Shown in pieces: positions 7,504 through 14,260 of a stretch of DNA of 14,260 nt (its first letter is position 1; the number at the start of each line of letters is the position of its first letter). Where the stretch lies: contig JASLXP010000528.1 of NCBI GenBank assembly GCA_030740295.1, forward strand, positions 1 through 14,260, written 5' to 3'. This DNA comes from Planctomycetota bacterium. Its GTDB lineage: Bacteria > Planctomycetota > PUPC01 > JACPCR01. The notes under the pieces were generated by a model. That model worked only from the letters and a program-made list of their open reading frames with translations. It was not told where the DNA came from and ran no database searches. A program made the position numbers and the translations under genes.

Positions 7504-7525
7504 AGGAAGGCGAGCCTATTCCTCT
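7502..7525. terminator. Hairpin shared by two convergent stop regions
   Basis: AGAGGAA (7502-7508) pairs with TTCCTCT (7519-7525), and GGC/GCC extends the stem inward past a small bulge. The hairpin overlaps the MFS stop codon and the final GAG codons of the gene on the other strand. No strong T-run follows on either strand. A bidirectional transcription end is plausible because the two coding regions are only 12 bp apart, but evidence is thin. Confidence 0.25.
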
Positions 7526-8556
7526 TCTTCCTCGACTACTTCCCGATATGAGAAACGACTTTCGACCGACTCGTGATGCAAGCCGTTGGCCTGGATGTGC
7601 GGGTAGATGAAGTAATTCAGACGGCGGGTTCGAGTCTTGGGGACGTGGATGTCCCTGCCAACAGAAAACTGAATGCGGTTGGCATCGAGGCCGGTAAAGA
7701 ATGCTTCCTTCTTGTGAGGGTGCCTGTGTGCTTCCGACGCATCGATTGGCAGCCAGCCGCGACCTTCAATGAAGAACTCACCCCAGCAGTGGTAGCCTTT
7801 TATCTTGCCGGCCGCGCCTTCCGGGATGGGGAAGCCCATGATGAACCGAGACGGAATATTCACTGACCTCGCCTCCCCAATGAAAAGGGAATGAAAATCG
7901 GTGCAGTTTCCTTTCCGCACGTCACAGGCATAGCCCGCATCCCCTCGCCCCCAGCCTTTGCCAGTTTGGTCGTACTTGACGGTGTCCACAATGTGGTCGT
8001 AAAGCAGACGTGCCCGGGTATGCGCGTCTTCCTCGGTACCGATGATCTCCCAGGCTTCGTCCGCCAATTTTCCAGCCACCGGCACGAGCTTTCGGGGGCT
8101 GAGGTATCGTTTCCGCACGATTGGTGAGAGTTGTTCATCTGCTCCCTCGCTCCAGGAATCGTGATACGCATTCCGGGTAACGTTAAAAATGATGTCGACA
8201 GAGACCTCCTCCTTTCCCATCTTGGCGTAGCGGGAGAGGTCAAAGTGCATAAACGCATTGTGATTCTCGTAGTCGCGATAGGTGGAATAATTCACCGCCC
8301 CGACGCTGCTGCGCAGCCTGTAGCTGTTCAGCTTTTGCAGCGCGGTATTCTGTGGCATGGGTATCCAGACGTGCAGGCGCCGCGTCTTCGGAGGTACGTC
8401 TTTAATGACGAAGCCGTAATTGAATTCAATGGTGCGACTCTTGGGGCCGGGAACTTTCACCATTGCTGTCTTCGCCGCAGGGACATCTTCGGCGGGTAAC
8501 TGGATGACGAGCGATAACGCAAAAACAGGCACGGCGTGCAATCTAAACCGCTTCAC
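7516..8556 (-). CDS. Secreted transglutaminase-like (cysteine protease fold) protein
   Basis: This is a 346-residue protein with an N-terminal signal peptide (about residues 1-22, MKRFRLHAVPVFALSLVIQL, then a PAE cleavage region), so it acts outside the cytoplasm. A beta-rich N-terminal region (about 40-130) precedes a transglutaminase core domain with all three catalytic residues visible: Cys218 in 'GNCTDFHSLF', His256 in 'GYHCWGEFF' and Asp272 in 'LPIDAS'. Bacterial members of this family are mostly hydrolases or amide-transfer enzymes acting on peptides or cell-wall material; the substrate is unknown. The protein ends in an acidic VVEEEEE tail. The start is GTG at 8554-8556, supported by an AGGAG motif seven bases upstream. 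It diverges from the methyltransferase gene over 97 bp. Confidence 0.88.
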   Translation of the reverse strand: MKRFRLHAVPVFALSLVIQLPAEDVPAAKTAMVKVPGPKSRTIEFNYGFVIKDVPPKTRRLHVWIPMPQNTALQKLNSYRLRSSVGAVNYSTYRDYENHNAFMHFDLSRYAKMGKEEVSVDIIFNVTRNAYHDSWSEGADEQLSPIVRKRYLSPRKLVPVAGKLADEAWEIIGTEEDAHTRARLLYDHIVDTVKYDQTGKGWGRGDAGYACDVRKGNCTDFHSLFIGEARSVNIPSRFIMGFPIPEGAAGKIKGYHCWGEFFIEGRGWLPIDASEAHRHPHKKEAFFTGLDANRIQFSVGRDIHVPKTRTRRLNYFIYPHIQANGLHHESVESRFSYREVVEEEEE

Positions 8557-8563
8557 GGGCTAT

Positions 8564-8568
8564 CTCCT
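8564..8568 (-). promoter_or_regulatory. Shine-Dalgarno site fixing the GTG start of the transglutaminase-like gene
   Basis: On the minus strand the sequence is AGGAG, seven bases before GTG at 8556. It is the strongest ribosome-binding motif near this start and sits directly before a basic-plus-hydrophobic signal peptide, which settles the non-ATG start. Confidence 0.6.
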
Positions 8569-8653
8569 GATGATTCTGAAATGAACTTCGGTTAATTTGA
8601 AAGGCGGAAGATAAAGAACTCTCTACCAACTGGCCAGCAGAAAGATCCACCTG

Positions 8654-9430
8654 ATGTCCTACATCGAACAGAACAAGGCAGCGTGGAAACGCCTCAGCCG
8701 AAGCACTCGTATCGCTACAGATGAAGAATGTCGCAATCCGCTCGGGGCGCTCGACCCTCGGGGCTGGCTGCCGGACAGTGTGGACGGCCTTGACGTGCTT
8801 TGTCTGGCTGCCGGGGGCGGACGCCAGTCTATCCTCTATGCCCTTTCCGGTGCGAAAGTGACTGTTGTCGACGTGAGCCCCGCGATGTTACAGCTTGATT
8901 CGCGTGAGGCGAGGAAGAGGGACGTTGAGATCAAGACCGTCTGTGCATCCATGGAAAGCCTGCCCATGCTGGAGGATGCCCGCTTTGATATCGTGCATCA
9001 CCCGGTAAGCACCTGCTATGTGCCTGACCTGACGCCGGTCTATGAAGAGGTGTCCCGCCTGCTCCGTGACGACGGCATCTACATCGGCCAGCACAAACAG
9101 CCTACGATCCTGCAGATCGCTGCAGCCACCGTCCGCGGCGAGTACGCCCTGGGCATCGAATATTACCACCGCGGTCCTCTGCCGGACGCAGCCGGCGCCA
9201 TGTATCGGGAGAAGGGGGCCACGGAGTATCTGCATCGCTGGGAAGACCTCATCGGCGGCCTCTGCCGCGCCGGTCTGTGGATAGAGGACATGCGCGAACC
9301 CTACTGGGGCGACCCTTCAGCGCCGCCGGGAAAGAAAGCCCATCGCTGCCGGTACGCCGCACCTTATGTGAGAGTGAAAGCGAGGAGGAGGCCGAGGGAA
9401 AAGCCGGAAAAAGTGAGCATAGTGAGATGA
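8654..9430 (+). CDS. Class I SAM-dependent methyltransferase
   Basis: This is a 258-residue cytoplasmic protein with a Methyltransf_11/25-like Rossmann domain. The SAM-binding glycine-rich motif is VLCLAAGGGRQ at about 48-58, and the acidic residue at the end of strand 2 is Asp73 in 'VTVVDVSPAML'. A motif around 98-115 (CASMESLPMLEDARFDIV) and the 'LLRDDGIYIG' strand at about 136-145 complete the core. The last third (about 165-240) is probably the substrate-recognition region, and the C-terminus is a basic tail (KARRRPREKPEK). The substrate is unknown. The ATG start has only a weak purine stretch upstream. It reads away from the transglutaminase-like gene and is 157 bp before the sugar isomerase. 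Confidence 0.88.
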   Translation: MSYIEQNKAAWKRLSRSTRIATDEECRNPLGALDPRGWLPDSVDGLDVLCLAAGGGRQSILYALSGAKVTVVDVSPAMLQLDSREARKRDVEIKTVCASMESLPMLEDARFDIVHHPVSTCYVPDLTPVYEEVSRLLRDDGIYIGQHKQPTILQIAAATVRGEYALGIEYYHRGPLPDAAGAMYREKGATEYLHRWEDLIGGLCRAGLWIEDMREPYWGDPSAPPGKKAHRCRYAAPYVRVKARRRPREKPEKVSIVR

Positions 9431-9587
9431 GATCGGATCGAAATGGTTGACCGAGCCTATCTCAACATATGCGCCTGAGCGCGAGCCCAGAAGCCGGAGT
9501 AAGCATTACGTAGTGTTCTGCGGACAACTGCCTTAGACTGGCCTGCTGGTTTCGAGACTCGCGAACGTTTACCAGGGAGGTATAGGG

Positions 9588-10445
9588 ATGTTGAAGCTTG
9601 GCATGCACACTGACAATTGGCGTACACTCAGCGGGTCCCTCGAGCAGGCGGTGGCTGCCGCCCAGAACTTGGAGTTGGCCTACATCGAGTTCGGAGTCGT
9701 CGACGGCCAGGATTTCATTCAGGGGCTCGGTTACGCGCCAACCGTCTCGCTGGACGCCAACCCGATTCGCCTGCGTCGCTATCTCGACGAACAAGGGTTG
9801 CAGGTCTCTCAAATCGACGCCGGCTACCCCATCTCGGGACCTCTGGGCGCATCTTTCGGGGTCCGTTACGCGCAACGCGCCATCCAATTCGCAAAGGCCA
9901 TCGGCTGCCCTTGCGTCGACACGACCGATGGCCAGTTCAAGCCTGACGGCTACAGCGACGAGGAAACCATCGCCATCACCATCCAGAACTACCGGCAAAT
10001 TCTGGAGTGGGCCGAGGACTATGAGATCACCGTCAACATCGAGCCGCACGGGCCCTTCACCACGAATCCGGATGTGCTCGCACGGATCTTTGATCATTTT
10101 GATTCGCCCTGGCTGGGCTTGAATTTCGATACCGGCAACACCTTTATCGCCGGTCAGGATCCGCCGGCCTTCCTGGAACGTTTTCTGCCGCGGCTCAAGC
10201 ACCTGCACATTAAAGATGTGTCGGCCGATATGGCGGCCGACGCGACGGACGATTCCACGGGCATCGCCATGTCGGAATCGCCCATCGGCTCCGGGATCAA
10301 CGCCGAGAATATCAGCAAGTGTCTCCAGCTCATGAAGGCCGCAGACTGGGACGGTGTGCTTTCTATCGAGTGCCTGGGCACGGAACAGATTCTCGCATCC
10401 AGCACTGCCTGGCTGCGCCGCCAGATCGCGGCAGAAATCGACTGA
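9588..10445 (+). CDS. Sugar phosphate isomerase/epimerase (xylose-isomerase-like TIM barrel)
   Basis: This is a 285-residue protein of the AP endonuclease 2/xylose isomerase-like family, which interconverts sugars or cyclitols by a metal-dependent mechanism in the cytoplasm. The usual metal-ligand residues are present: Glu152 (NIEPHG), Asp181 (NFDTGN), His207 (HLHIKD) and Glu261 (LSIECLG). The N-terminal strand 'LGMHTDNW' and 'YIEFGV' fit the barrel. No signal peptide is seen. The start is well supported by GGGAGG at 9575-9580, seven bases before ATG. It is the first gene of a co-oriented run with the propeller, sulfatase and ThuA genes and fits a sugar-catabolism step. The exact substrate cannot be named. 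Confidence 0.9.
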   Translation: MLKLGMHTDNWRTLSGSLEQAVAAAQNLELAYIEFGVVDGQDFIQGLGYAPTVSLDANPIRLRRYLDEQGLQVSQIDAGYPISGPLGASFGVRYAQRAIQFAKAIGCPCVDTTDGQFKPDGYSDEETIAITIQNYRQILEWAEDYEITVNIEPHGPFTTNPDVLARIFDHFDSPWLGLNFDTGNTFIAGQDPPAFLERFLPRLKHLHIKDVSADMAADATDDSTGIAMSESPIGSGINAENISKCLQLMKAADWDGVLSIECLGTEQILASSTAWLRRQIAAEID

Positions 10446-10750
10446 CTGAGGCCAGACTGTCAGAAGGCTGAGTCGCTCGGTTCTTGCCTGCAACACCGTT
10501 GCTCGATCCGACTCCCTGGGACTGAGCGCGGGCTCGCCTGACGCGAATGTGCGATTTGGTCCCGACACGCCTTTCTGATGAAGGACTTGACAGCTTGCGG
10601 GCGTCGTAGCTCTGGCCTCCAGGCCGGAGTTCCTTATCCTTCGTTAGGGCCTCCGGCTCGCGAAGACGCCGCCCCGGAGGGCAGCGCTACAATGGCTCGC
10701 TCTGCGAGTATGATGTGGATGATTGACTTTTTACGAGGGAATCTGACAAC
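10446..10750. other. Intergenic region between isomerase and propeller genes
   Basis: This 305-bp stretch has no convincing gene. Its second half contains an 85-bp imperfect palindrome (10606-10690), listed separately. Bases 10446-10605 show nothing recognisable; the reading frame on the minus strand through it is a shadow of the isomerase gene. The propeller gene's likely ribosome-binding motif GAGGG is at 10735-10739, somewhat far (11 bases) from its ATG. No clear promoter was identified. Confidence 0.7.
10606..10690. repeat. REP/MITE-like imperfect palindromic element
   Basis: The two ends, 10606-10630 and 10666-10690, are inverted copies matching at 20 of 25 positions and starting with GTAGC / ending with GCTAC. 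Inside are a small hairpin (GGCCT-CC-AGGCC at 10614-10625) and CCTCCGG...CCGGAGG. Such GC-rich palindromes with conserved ends are typical of dispersed non-coding elements (REP-like) in many bacteria. I see no target-site duplication and no second copy in this window, so its repeat status needs the rest of the genome. Confidence 0.55.
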
Positions 10751-12019
10751 ATGCTTAAGCCATTCAGACGGGTCGGCCTCGACATGCTGCTCATGTTCTT
10801 CGCCTGTGTTTTTGCAGCAGGCAAAATGGTCACCGCCGAACAGGAGCCGAGCTGGCCCCAGTTCCACGGGCCGGACCGTGACAACGTATCCTCCGAAACG
10901 GGTCTGCTGAAACAGTGGCCGGCCGGCGGCCCCAAACTCCTATGGACGGCCGATGGGCTGGGAGATGGCTACTCGAGCGCGTCCGTCGCCAACGGTACGA
11001 TCTTCACGGCTGGTGACCACGGGGAGCATACGACCATCACGGCCATGGACATGCAGGGCAAGATCCTGTGGCAGACCCGGAACGGTAAGGCGTGGAATGG
11101 GTCTTATCCGGGCTCTCGGGGCACCCCAACGGTCGAGCTCGGGCGGGTCTACCACGAGAGTCCCCACGGCGACGTCACGTGCCTGGACGCCAAGACCGGT
11201 AAACAGATCTGGACCGTCAACATCCTCAAACAGTTCGGCGCCAAGAACATCCGTTGGGCCCTGTCCGAATCGCTCCTCATCGATGGGGAGCGTGTGGTCT
11301 GTTGCCCGGGTGGTCCGAACGCCAGCGTTGTGGCTCTGAATAAGAAAACGGGCGAGATCGTCTGGAAGTGCCCGAGCACCGGTGATCTGGCTGGCTACGC
11401 TTCACCGATCCTCGCGGAGTGCCAGGGGATGCGAATCATCATCACGCTCACGTCTCGGGCCATGATCGGCGTAAACGCAGACACCGGTCAACTGCTGTGG
11501 CGCGTGAAGCACGTATCCTATGCCGACGAGAACGTGCTCATGCCGATCTACCACGACGGCCATGTATCCATCAGCACTCTGAAAGCCGGCTCCGTGAAGT
11601 GGCAGATCGCTATCCAGAACGGGAAGGCGTCGGTCAAGGAGGTATGGCGCTCGAAGGCGATGGACAACCACCACGGCGGCGTTGTCCTCATCGACGGTTA
11701 CCTCTACGGCTCCAGTTGTATGTACAACAAGTCGCAGTGGATCTGCATGGACTGGGCCACTGGGGAAAAGCAGTACGCGGTTAAAGGCGTGGGCAAGGGG
11801 GCGCTCACTTGCGCGGGCGGCCTGCTCTACACCCTGAGCCGCGGCGGCAGGATGGGAATTGTCCGACCTACTCCGACCGGACACAAGGTGATAAGTTCCT
11901 TCAAGATCCCCGCTGGCGGCAAAGGCCCGAGTTGGGCCCATCCGGTCGTCTGTGGCGGTCGTCTGTACATCCGCCACGCCGGGTTCCTTTACGTTTACGA
12001 CGTGCAGGAGCATGATTGA
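10751..12019 (+). CDS. Exported PQQ-type beta-propeller protein
   Basis: This is a 422-residue protein with an N-terminal signal peptide (residues about 1-29, hydrophobic core MLLMFFACVFAAG, end near VTAEQ) followed by the opening motif 'WPQFHGPDRDNVSSETGLL' typical of PVC propellers. Several PQQ/quinoprotein blades follow with W-docking sequences: 'ITAMDMQGKILWQTRNG', 'VTCLDAKTGKQIWTVN', 'VVALNKKTGEIVWKCP', 'GVNADTGQLLWRV' and 'CMDWATGEKQYAV'. These proteins resemble BamB and quinoprotein dehydrogenases in fold but usually lack PQQ-binding and catalytic residues, and mostly serve as binding or scaffold proteins. A dehydrogenase role is not supported here. It lies upstream of the sulfatase by about 110 bp (to the leader ORF) on the same strand. 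Confidence 0.88.
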   Translation: MLKPFRRVGLDMLLMFFACVFAAGKMVTAEQEPSWPQFHGPDRDNVSSETGLLKQWPAGGPKLLWTADGLGDGYSSASVANGTIFTAGDHGEHTTITAMDMQGKILWQTRNGKAWNGSYPGSRGTPTVELGRVYHESPHGDVTCLDAKTGKQIWTVNILKQFGAKNIRWALSESLLIDGERVVCCPGGPNASVVALNKKTGEIVWKCPSTGDLAGYASPILAECQGMRIIITLTSRAMIGVNADTGQLLWRVKHVSYADENVLMPIYHDGHVSISTLKAGSVKWQIAIQNGKASVKEVWRSKAMDNHHGGVVLIDGYLYGSSCMYNKSQWICMDWATGEKQYAVKGVGKGALTCAGGLLYTLSRGGRMGIVRPTPTGHKVISSFKIPAGGKGPSWAHPVVCGGRLYIRHAGFLYVYDVQEHD

Positions 12020-12131
12020 CTGGCTCGTATTTCTCACCGACCTTCTGCTTCGCTCACCTTCAGACGTCCGAGCGGACGCGCACCAGGCTGCGCGCTCGTG
12101 CGGGATGATCGCTGTAACAGGGAAGCGTCAA

Positions 12132-12197
12132 ATGAAACAAGTGCGAAACATCTTGCTCGTTTTGCTGTGCTCGGCTGCCCGAGGAAACCGGCCATGA
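12132..12197 (+). CDS. 21-codon leader ORF, a diverged copy of the ThuA gene's signal-peptide start
   Basis: ATG at 12132 is preceded by AGGGAAG (12119-12125) with 6-base spacing. The ORF encodes MKQVRNILLVLLCSAARGNRP and ends with TGA at 12195-12197, overlapping the sulfatase ATG (12194) as ATGA. Its first 14 codons match the first 14 codons of the ThuA-domain gene (13800 onward) at 35 of 42 bases, and the TCAA just before the ATG also matches. It is therefore either a fossil left by recombination between tandem genes with similar signal sequences, or a real leader peptide whose termination couples translation to the sulfatase. No independent function is claimed. Confidence 0.45.
   Translation: MKQVRNILLVLLCSAARGNRP
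12181..12186 (+). promoter_or_regulatory. Shine-Dalgarno site fixing the sulfatase start
   Basis: GAGGAA lies seven bases before ATG 12194. The reading frame is open upstream to an ATG at 12098, but that would place a 32-residue charged extension in front of a clear signal peptide, so 12194 is chosen. Confidence 0.7.
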
Positions 12198-13783
12198 AAC
12201 CGCTGCTGCTCTGTTACGCCCTGACCAGTGCGTTCGTCGCCACTTCGCTACTGCGGGCTGCCGAGAGCCGGCCGAATGTGTTATTCATGATCTGTGACGA
12301 TCTCAACGACTGGGCCCTGCATCCTCCGGGGCACCCCAAGGCAAAGACACCGAACATGGACCGGCTTCGAAAGCGGAGTGTGAACTTCACTAATGCCCAT
12401 GTGGTCGTGCCGGTGTGCGGGCCTTCGCGAAAATGCCTGTTCGCTGGATTGTACCCTCAGACGATGAATGATTACGGTTTTGCCAGGTGGCGTTCGGTTC
12501 GTGGGCTCAAAGGCTGCGTGCCGCTTCCACTCCATTTCCGCAACAACGGATACAACACTTACGGCACTGGTAAGCTGCTGCACGAGGGGGCCGGCGGAGA
12601 TTTCTACACCGCGTACGGGATCGCGCCCGACTACGGCCCCTGGCCCTGGACGGGAAAGGGCAAGCCGGCCAACACGCCTCACCCGGCGCAGTATGAGACG
12701 TGGATCAAGCATCTCCCCGTTCACATGCATCGTGATCTCAACTACGGCCCCCTATCCAATGTACCGCACTGGCAGAAAGGGGCGCTCCCGGGGATACCCG
12801 GTGCGAAAGGATGGTACTATGAAAACAGAAAGCCATTTCGGTACATGAATGATGAAGACCGCGACAGAACGCCGGATGAAATATCGGCTGATTGGGCGAT
12901 TGACATACTGAAGAAGAAGCATGATCGCCCCTTCTACCTGGGAGTCGGCTTCATTCGTCCGCATACGCCGCTCTACGCTCCCAGGAAATACTTCGATCTG
13001 TTTCCCCTGGAGGATATTCAAGTCCCGCCGTATTTGAAGGATGATCTGGCCGATTGCGCTTCGGTTCTGCGCAAGAGATGGGGATGGGGTTTCAAAAAGT
13101 ATGACGCATTGACTAAAGCCGGCGGTGTAAAAGCGTGGAAAGAATGGGTACAGGCATATCTGGCCTGCATGGCCTTTGTGGATGATCAGATCGGCAAAGT
13201 GCTGGACGCTCTTGAAGCGAGTCCCTATCGCGATAAAACGATTGTGGTTCTGACCGGTGACAACGGATACCACGTGGGCGAGAAGAATTGCATCCAGAAG
13301 TGGCATCTGTGGGACGAGTCCACACGGGTTCCGCTCTTCGTTTATCTCCCAGGGGGACGGGGAAACGGCCGGAGTTGCAGTCACCCTGTTTCATTGATCG
13401 ATGTCTATCCCACGCTGACGGATCTGTGCGGCCTTCCCGAGCATCCCAATAAGGGCCGCAGTGACATTCGTCTCGAGGGTCATTCGCTTCGACCCTTTCT
13501 GGAGAGCCCTCAACGTGAAGAATGGAATGGGCCTTCGGTGGCCTTGATGGGCATCCGGGACGGCAATGCCAATCCACATTTCTCGGTTCGTTCCCGGCGT
13601 TACCGCTATACACTTTGCGGCAATGCTGAAGAGGAACTCTACGATCACGAAAATGATCCGAACGAGTGGACCAACCTTGCTGACAGATTGGAACATGGGG
13701 AAACGAAGAAAGGATTGCGAGAGGAATTGATGGCCATTCTCCGTGCAACCAGAACACCAAAGGGCTTTGGTGAAGATCGCTAG
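12194..13783 (+). CDS. Exported type I sulfatase, iduronate-2-sulfatase-like
   Basis: This is a 529-residue protein with a signal peptide (about residues 1-24, MKPLLLCYALTSAFVATS...LLRAAE). It belongs to the formylglycine-dependent sulfatases, which remove sulfate esters from substrates outside the cytoplasm. Visible residues: metal ligands Asp35-Asp36 in 'ICDDLNDW'; the catalytic Cys75 in CGPSR, to be converted to formylglycine; Lys127 and His130 in 'GKLLHEG'; His257 in 'GFIRPHTPLYAPRKYFDLFP'; and Asp356-Asn357 in 'GDNGYHVGEK'. The motif set fits the S1_7 group, which includes iduronate-2-sulfatase, suggesting a sulfated polysaccharide; the true substrate is unknown. The activating enzyme (FGE or anSME type) is not in the window. 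The gene starts by an ATGA overlap with a small leader ORF and ends 16 bases before the ThuA gene, so an operon is likely. Confidence 0.9.
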   Translation: MKPLLLCYALTSAFVATSLLRAAESRPNVLFMICDDLNDWALHPPGHPKAKTPNMDRLRKRSVNFTNAHVVVPVCGPSRKCLFAGLYPQTMNDYGFARWRSVRGLKGCVPLPLHFRNNGYNTYGTGKLLHEGAGGDFYTAYGIAPDYGPWPWTGKGKPANTPHPAQYETWIKHLPVHMHRDLNYGPLSNVPHWQKGALPGIPGAKGWYYENRKPFRYMNDEDRDRTPDEISADWAIDILKKKHDRPFYLGVGFIRPHTPLYAPRKYFDLFPLEDIQVPPYLKDDLADCASVLRKRWGWGFKKYDALTKAGGVKAWKEWVQAYLACMAFVDDQIGKVLDALEASPYRDKTIVVLTGDNGYHVGEKNCIQKWHLWDESTRVPLFVYLPGGRGNGRSCSHPVSLIDVYPTLTDLCGLPEHPNKGRSDIRLEGHSLRPFLESPQREEWNGPSVALMGIRDGNANPHFSVRSRRYRYTLCGNAEEELYDHENDPNEWTNLADRLEHGETKKGLREELMAILRATRTPKGFGEDR

Positions 13784-13799
13784 TCTCGAAAAGCCTCAA

Positions 13800-14260
13800 A
13801 TGAAACCGGCACGAAACATCTTGCTCATGCTGCTGTGCTCGATCACCGTCCTCGGTTCAGCCGAAGTTGCGCCGCGCGAGCCTTTGAAGGTTGCCCTGTG
13901 GTTGGGTGGTTTCGCTCACGATTTCAAAAGCGTTGGCGGTATCCTCAGCGAGGCGTTGCCACGACAGCGTCCGATGAAAATAAGCACCGCCTGGAACGGT
14001 GATTTTCTCGATGCGCCGGAACGCCCCGACGTCATCCTCATGTACCACTGTCATAAGTCGACTAAAGACATATTGACGGAGACGCAGAAGGACAAACTCC
14101 TGGCAGTGGTCAAAGAGGGAGTGGGTGTTGTCGCATTGCACGCCTCCTACTACTCCTTCTTGAAGTGGGACGAATACCACAAGTTCTATGGCGCTCGCTT
14201 CATCAAACACGGCAAGTCAGAGGCGCGGTTACGAGTGACCCCAATCGAGCAGCACGCGAT
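13800..14260 (+). CDS. Exported ThuA-domain protein (3' end outside window)
   Basis: The frame starts at ATG 13800 and stays open to the window end, giving 153 complete codons. The start encodes a signal peptide (MKPARNILLMLLCSITVLGS, then AEVAPREP). The mature part shows a ThuA-like (trehalose utilisation, glutamine-amidotransferase-like) fold: 'VALWLGGFAHDF', 'PDVILMYHC', 'GVGVVALHASYYSFLKW' and 'YHKFYGARFIKHG'. ThuA proteins are linked to sugar catabolism in several bacteria, although their biochemical activity is not well defined. It follows the sulfatase with 16 bases between and no obvious Shine-Dalgarno, consistent with translation from the preceding gene. The first 14 codons are duplicated upstream of the sulfatase. 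Confidence 0.88.
   Translation, partial: MKPARNILLMLLCSITVLGSAEVAPREPLKVALWLGGFAHDFKSVGGILSEALPRQRPMKISTAWNGDFLDAPERPDVILMYHCHKSTKDILTETQKDKLLAVVKEGVGVVALHASYYSFLKWDEYHKFYGARFIKHGKSEARLRVTPIEQHA

Noticed and set aside
9462..10568. Long open frame of 368 codons on the minus strand opposite the sugar isomerase
   Set aside because: It lies antisense to a gene with clear family motifs and a strong ribosome-binding site; the translation has no recognisable domain and is rich in D, R and G, as expected for a shadow frame.
10751..12019. PQQ-dependent dehydrogenase
   Set aside because: The protein is shorter than the catalytic quinoproteins (typically over 550 residues) and shows only blade motifs, with no PQQ-site disulfide or catalytic Asp pattern.
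12098..12193. Upstream extension of the sulfatase to an ATG at 12098
   Set aside because: It would bury a clear signal peptide behind 32 charged residues; GAGGAA before ATG 12194 and the leader ORF in another frame argue for the shorter form.

Overview
The window looks like a chromosomal segment from a member of the PVC group (Planctomycetota, Verrucomicrobiota, Kiritimatiellota or Lentisphaerota) or a close ecological equivalent. The evidence is the gene repertoire: a PQQ-type beta-propeller with a 'WPQFHGPDRDNVS' start, an iduronate-sulfatase-like exported sulfatase, a ThuA-domain protein, a xylose-isomerase-like sugar isomerase, a membrane-anchored HEAT-repeat protein and an FHA-GAF-AAA+ regulator. 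Base composition is moderately GC-rich throughout. The phylum is inferred from content only. I see no tRNA, rRNA, CRISPR array, transposase, integrase or plasmid/phage gene.

Layout. (1) Bases 2-1006 hold the 3' part of a fused gene: a winged-helix-like segment followed by an AAC(3)-family acetyltransferase domain. (2) Bases 1007-1401 separate two convergent genes and carry two kinds of heptamer tandem repeat arranged as nested inverted repeats; the repeats run into the ends of both genes and supply both stop codons. (3) Bases 1402-3972 (minus) encode an 856-residue HEAT-repeat protein with an N-terminal membrane anchor, diverging across 184 bp from (4) 4157-6025, an FHA-GAF-AAA+-Fis regulator whose sigma-54 contact loop is altered. 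(5) An MFS transporter (6226-7503) converges, with 12 bp between the coding regions, on a secreted transglutaminase-like protein (7516-8556, minus). (6) A SAM methyltransferase (8654-9430) diverges from it. (7) Bases 9588-14260 are a co-oriented run: sugar isomerase/epimerase, PQQ-type propeller, a 21-codon leader ORF overlapping a sulfatase, then a ThuA-domain protein cut by the window edge.

How they fit together. The last block resembles the carbohydrate and sulfated-polysaccharide utilisation loci common in PVC bacteria: exported sulfatase, exported propeller and ThuA protein, and a cytoplasmic sugar isomerase. The link is by context, since no glycoside hydrolase or sulfatase-activating enzyme is in view. 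The HEAT/FHA divergent pair may be a membrane scaffold and a regulator sharing a control region; a 15-bp palindrome lies between them. The other genes look like ordinary single units.

The least explained structure is the nested heptamer-repeat region with its adjoining G-run at the HEAT gene's end. Next come the small leader ORF that copies the ThuA signal-peptide start, the degenerate sigma-54 loop, and an 85-bp imperfect palindrome upstream of the propeller gene. I do not see a complete, clearly new multi-gene system.
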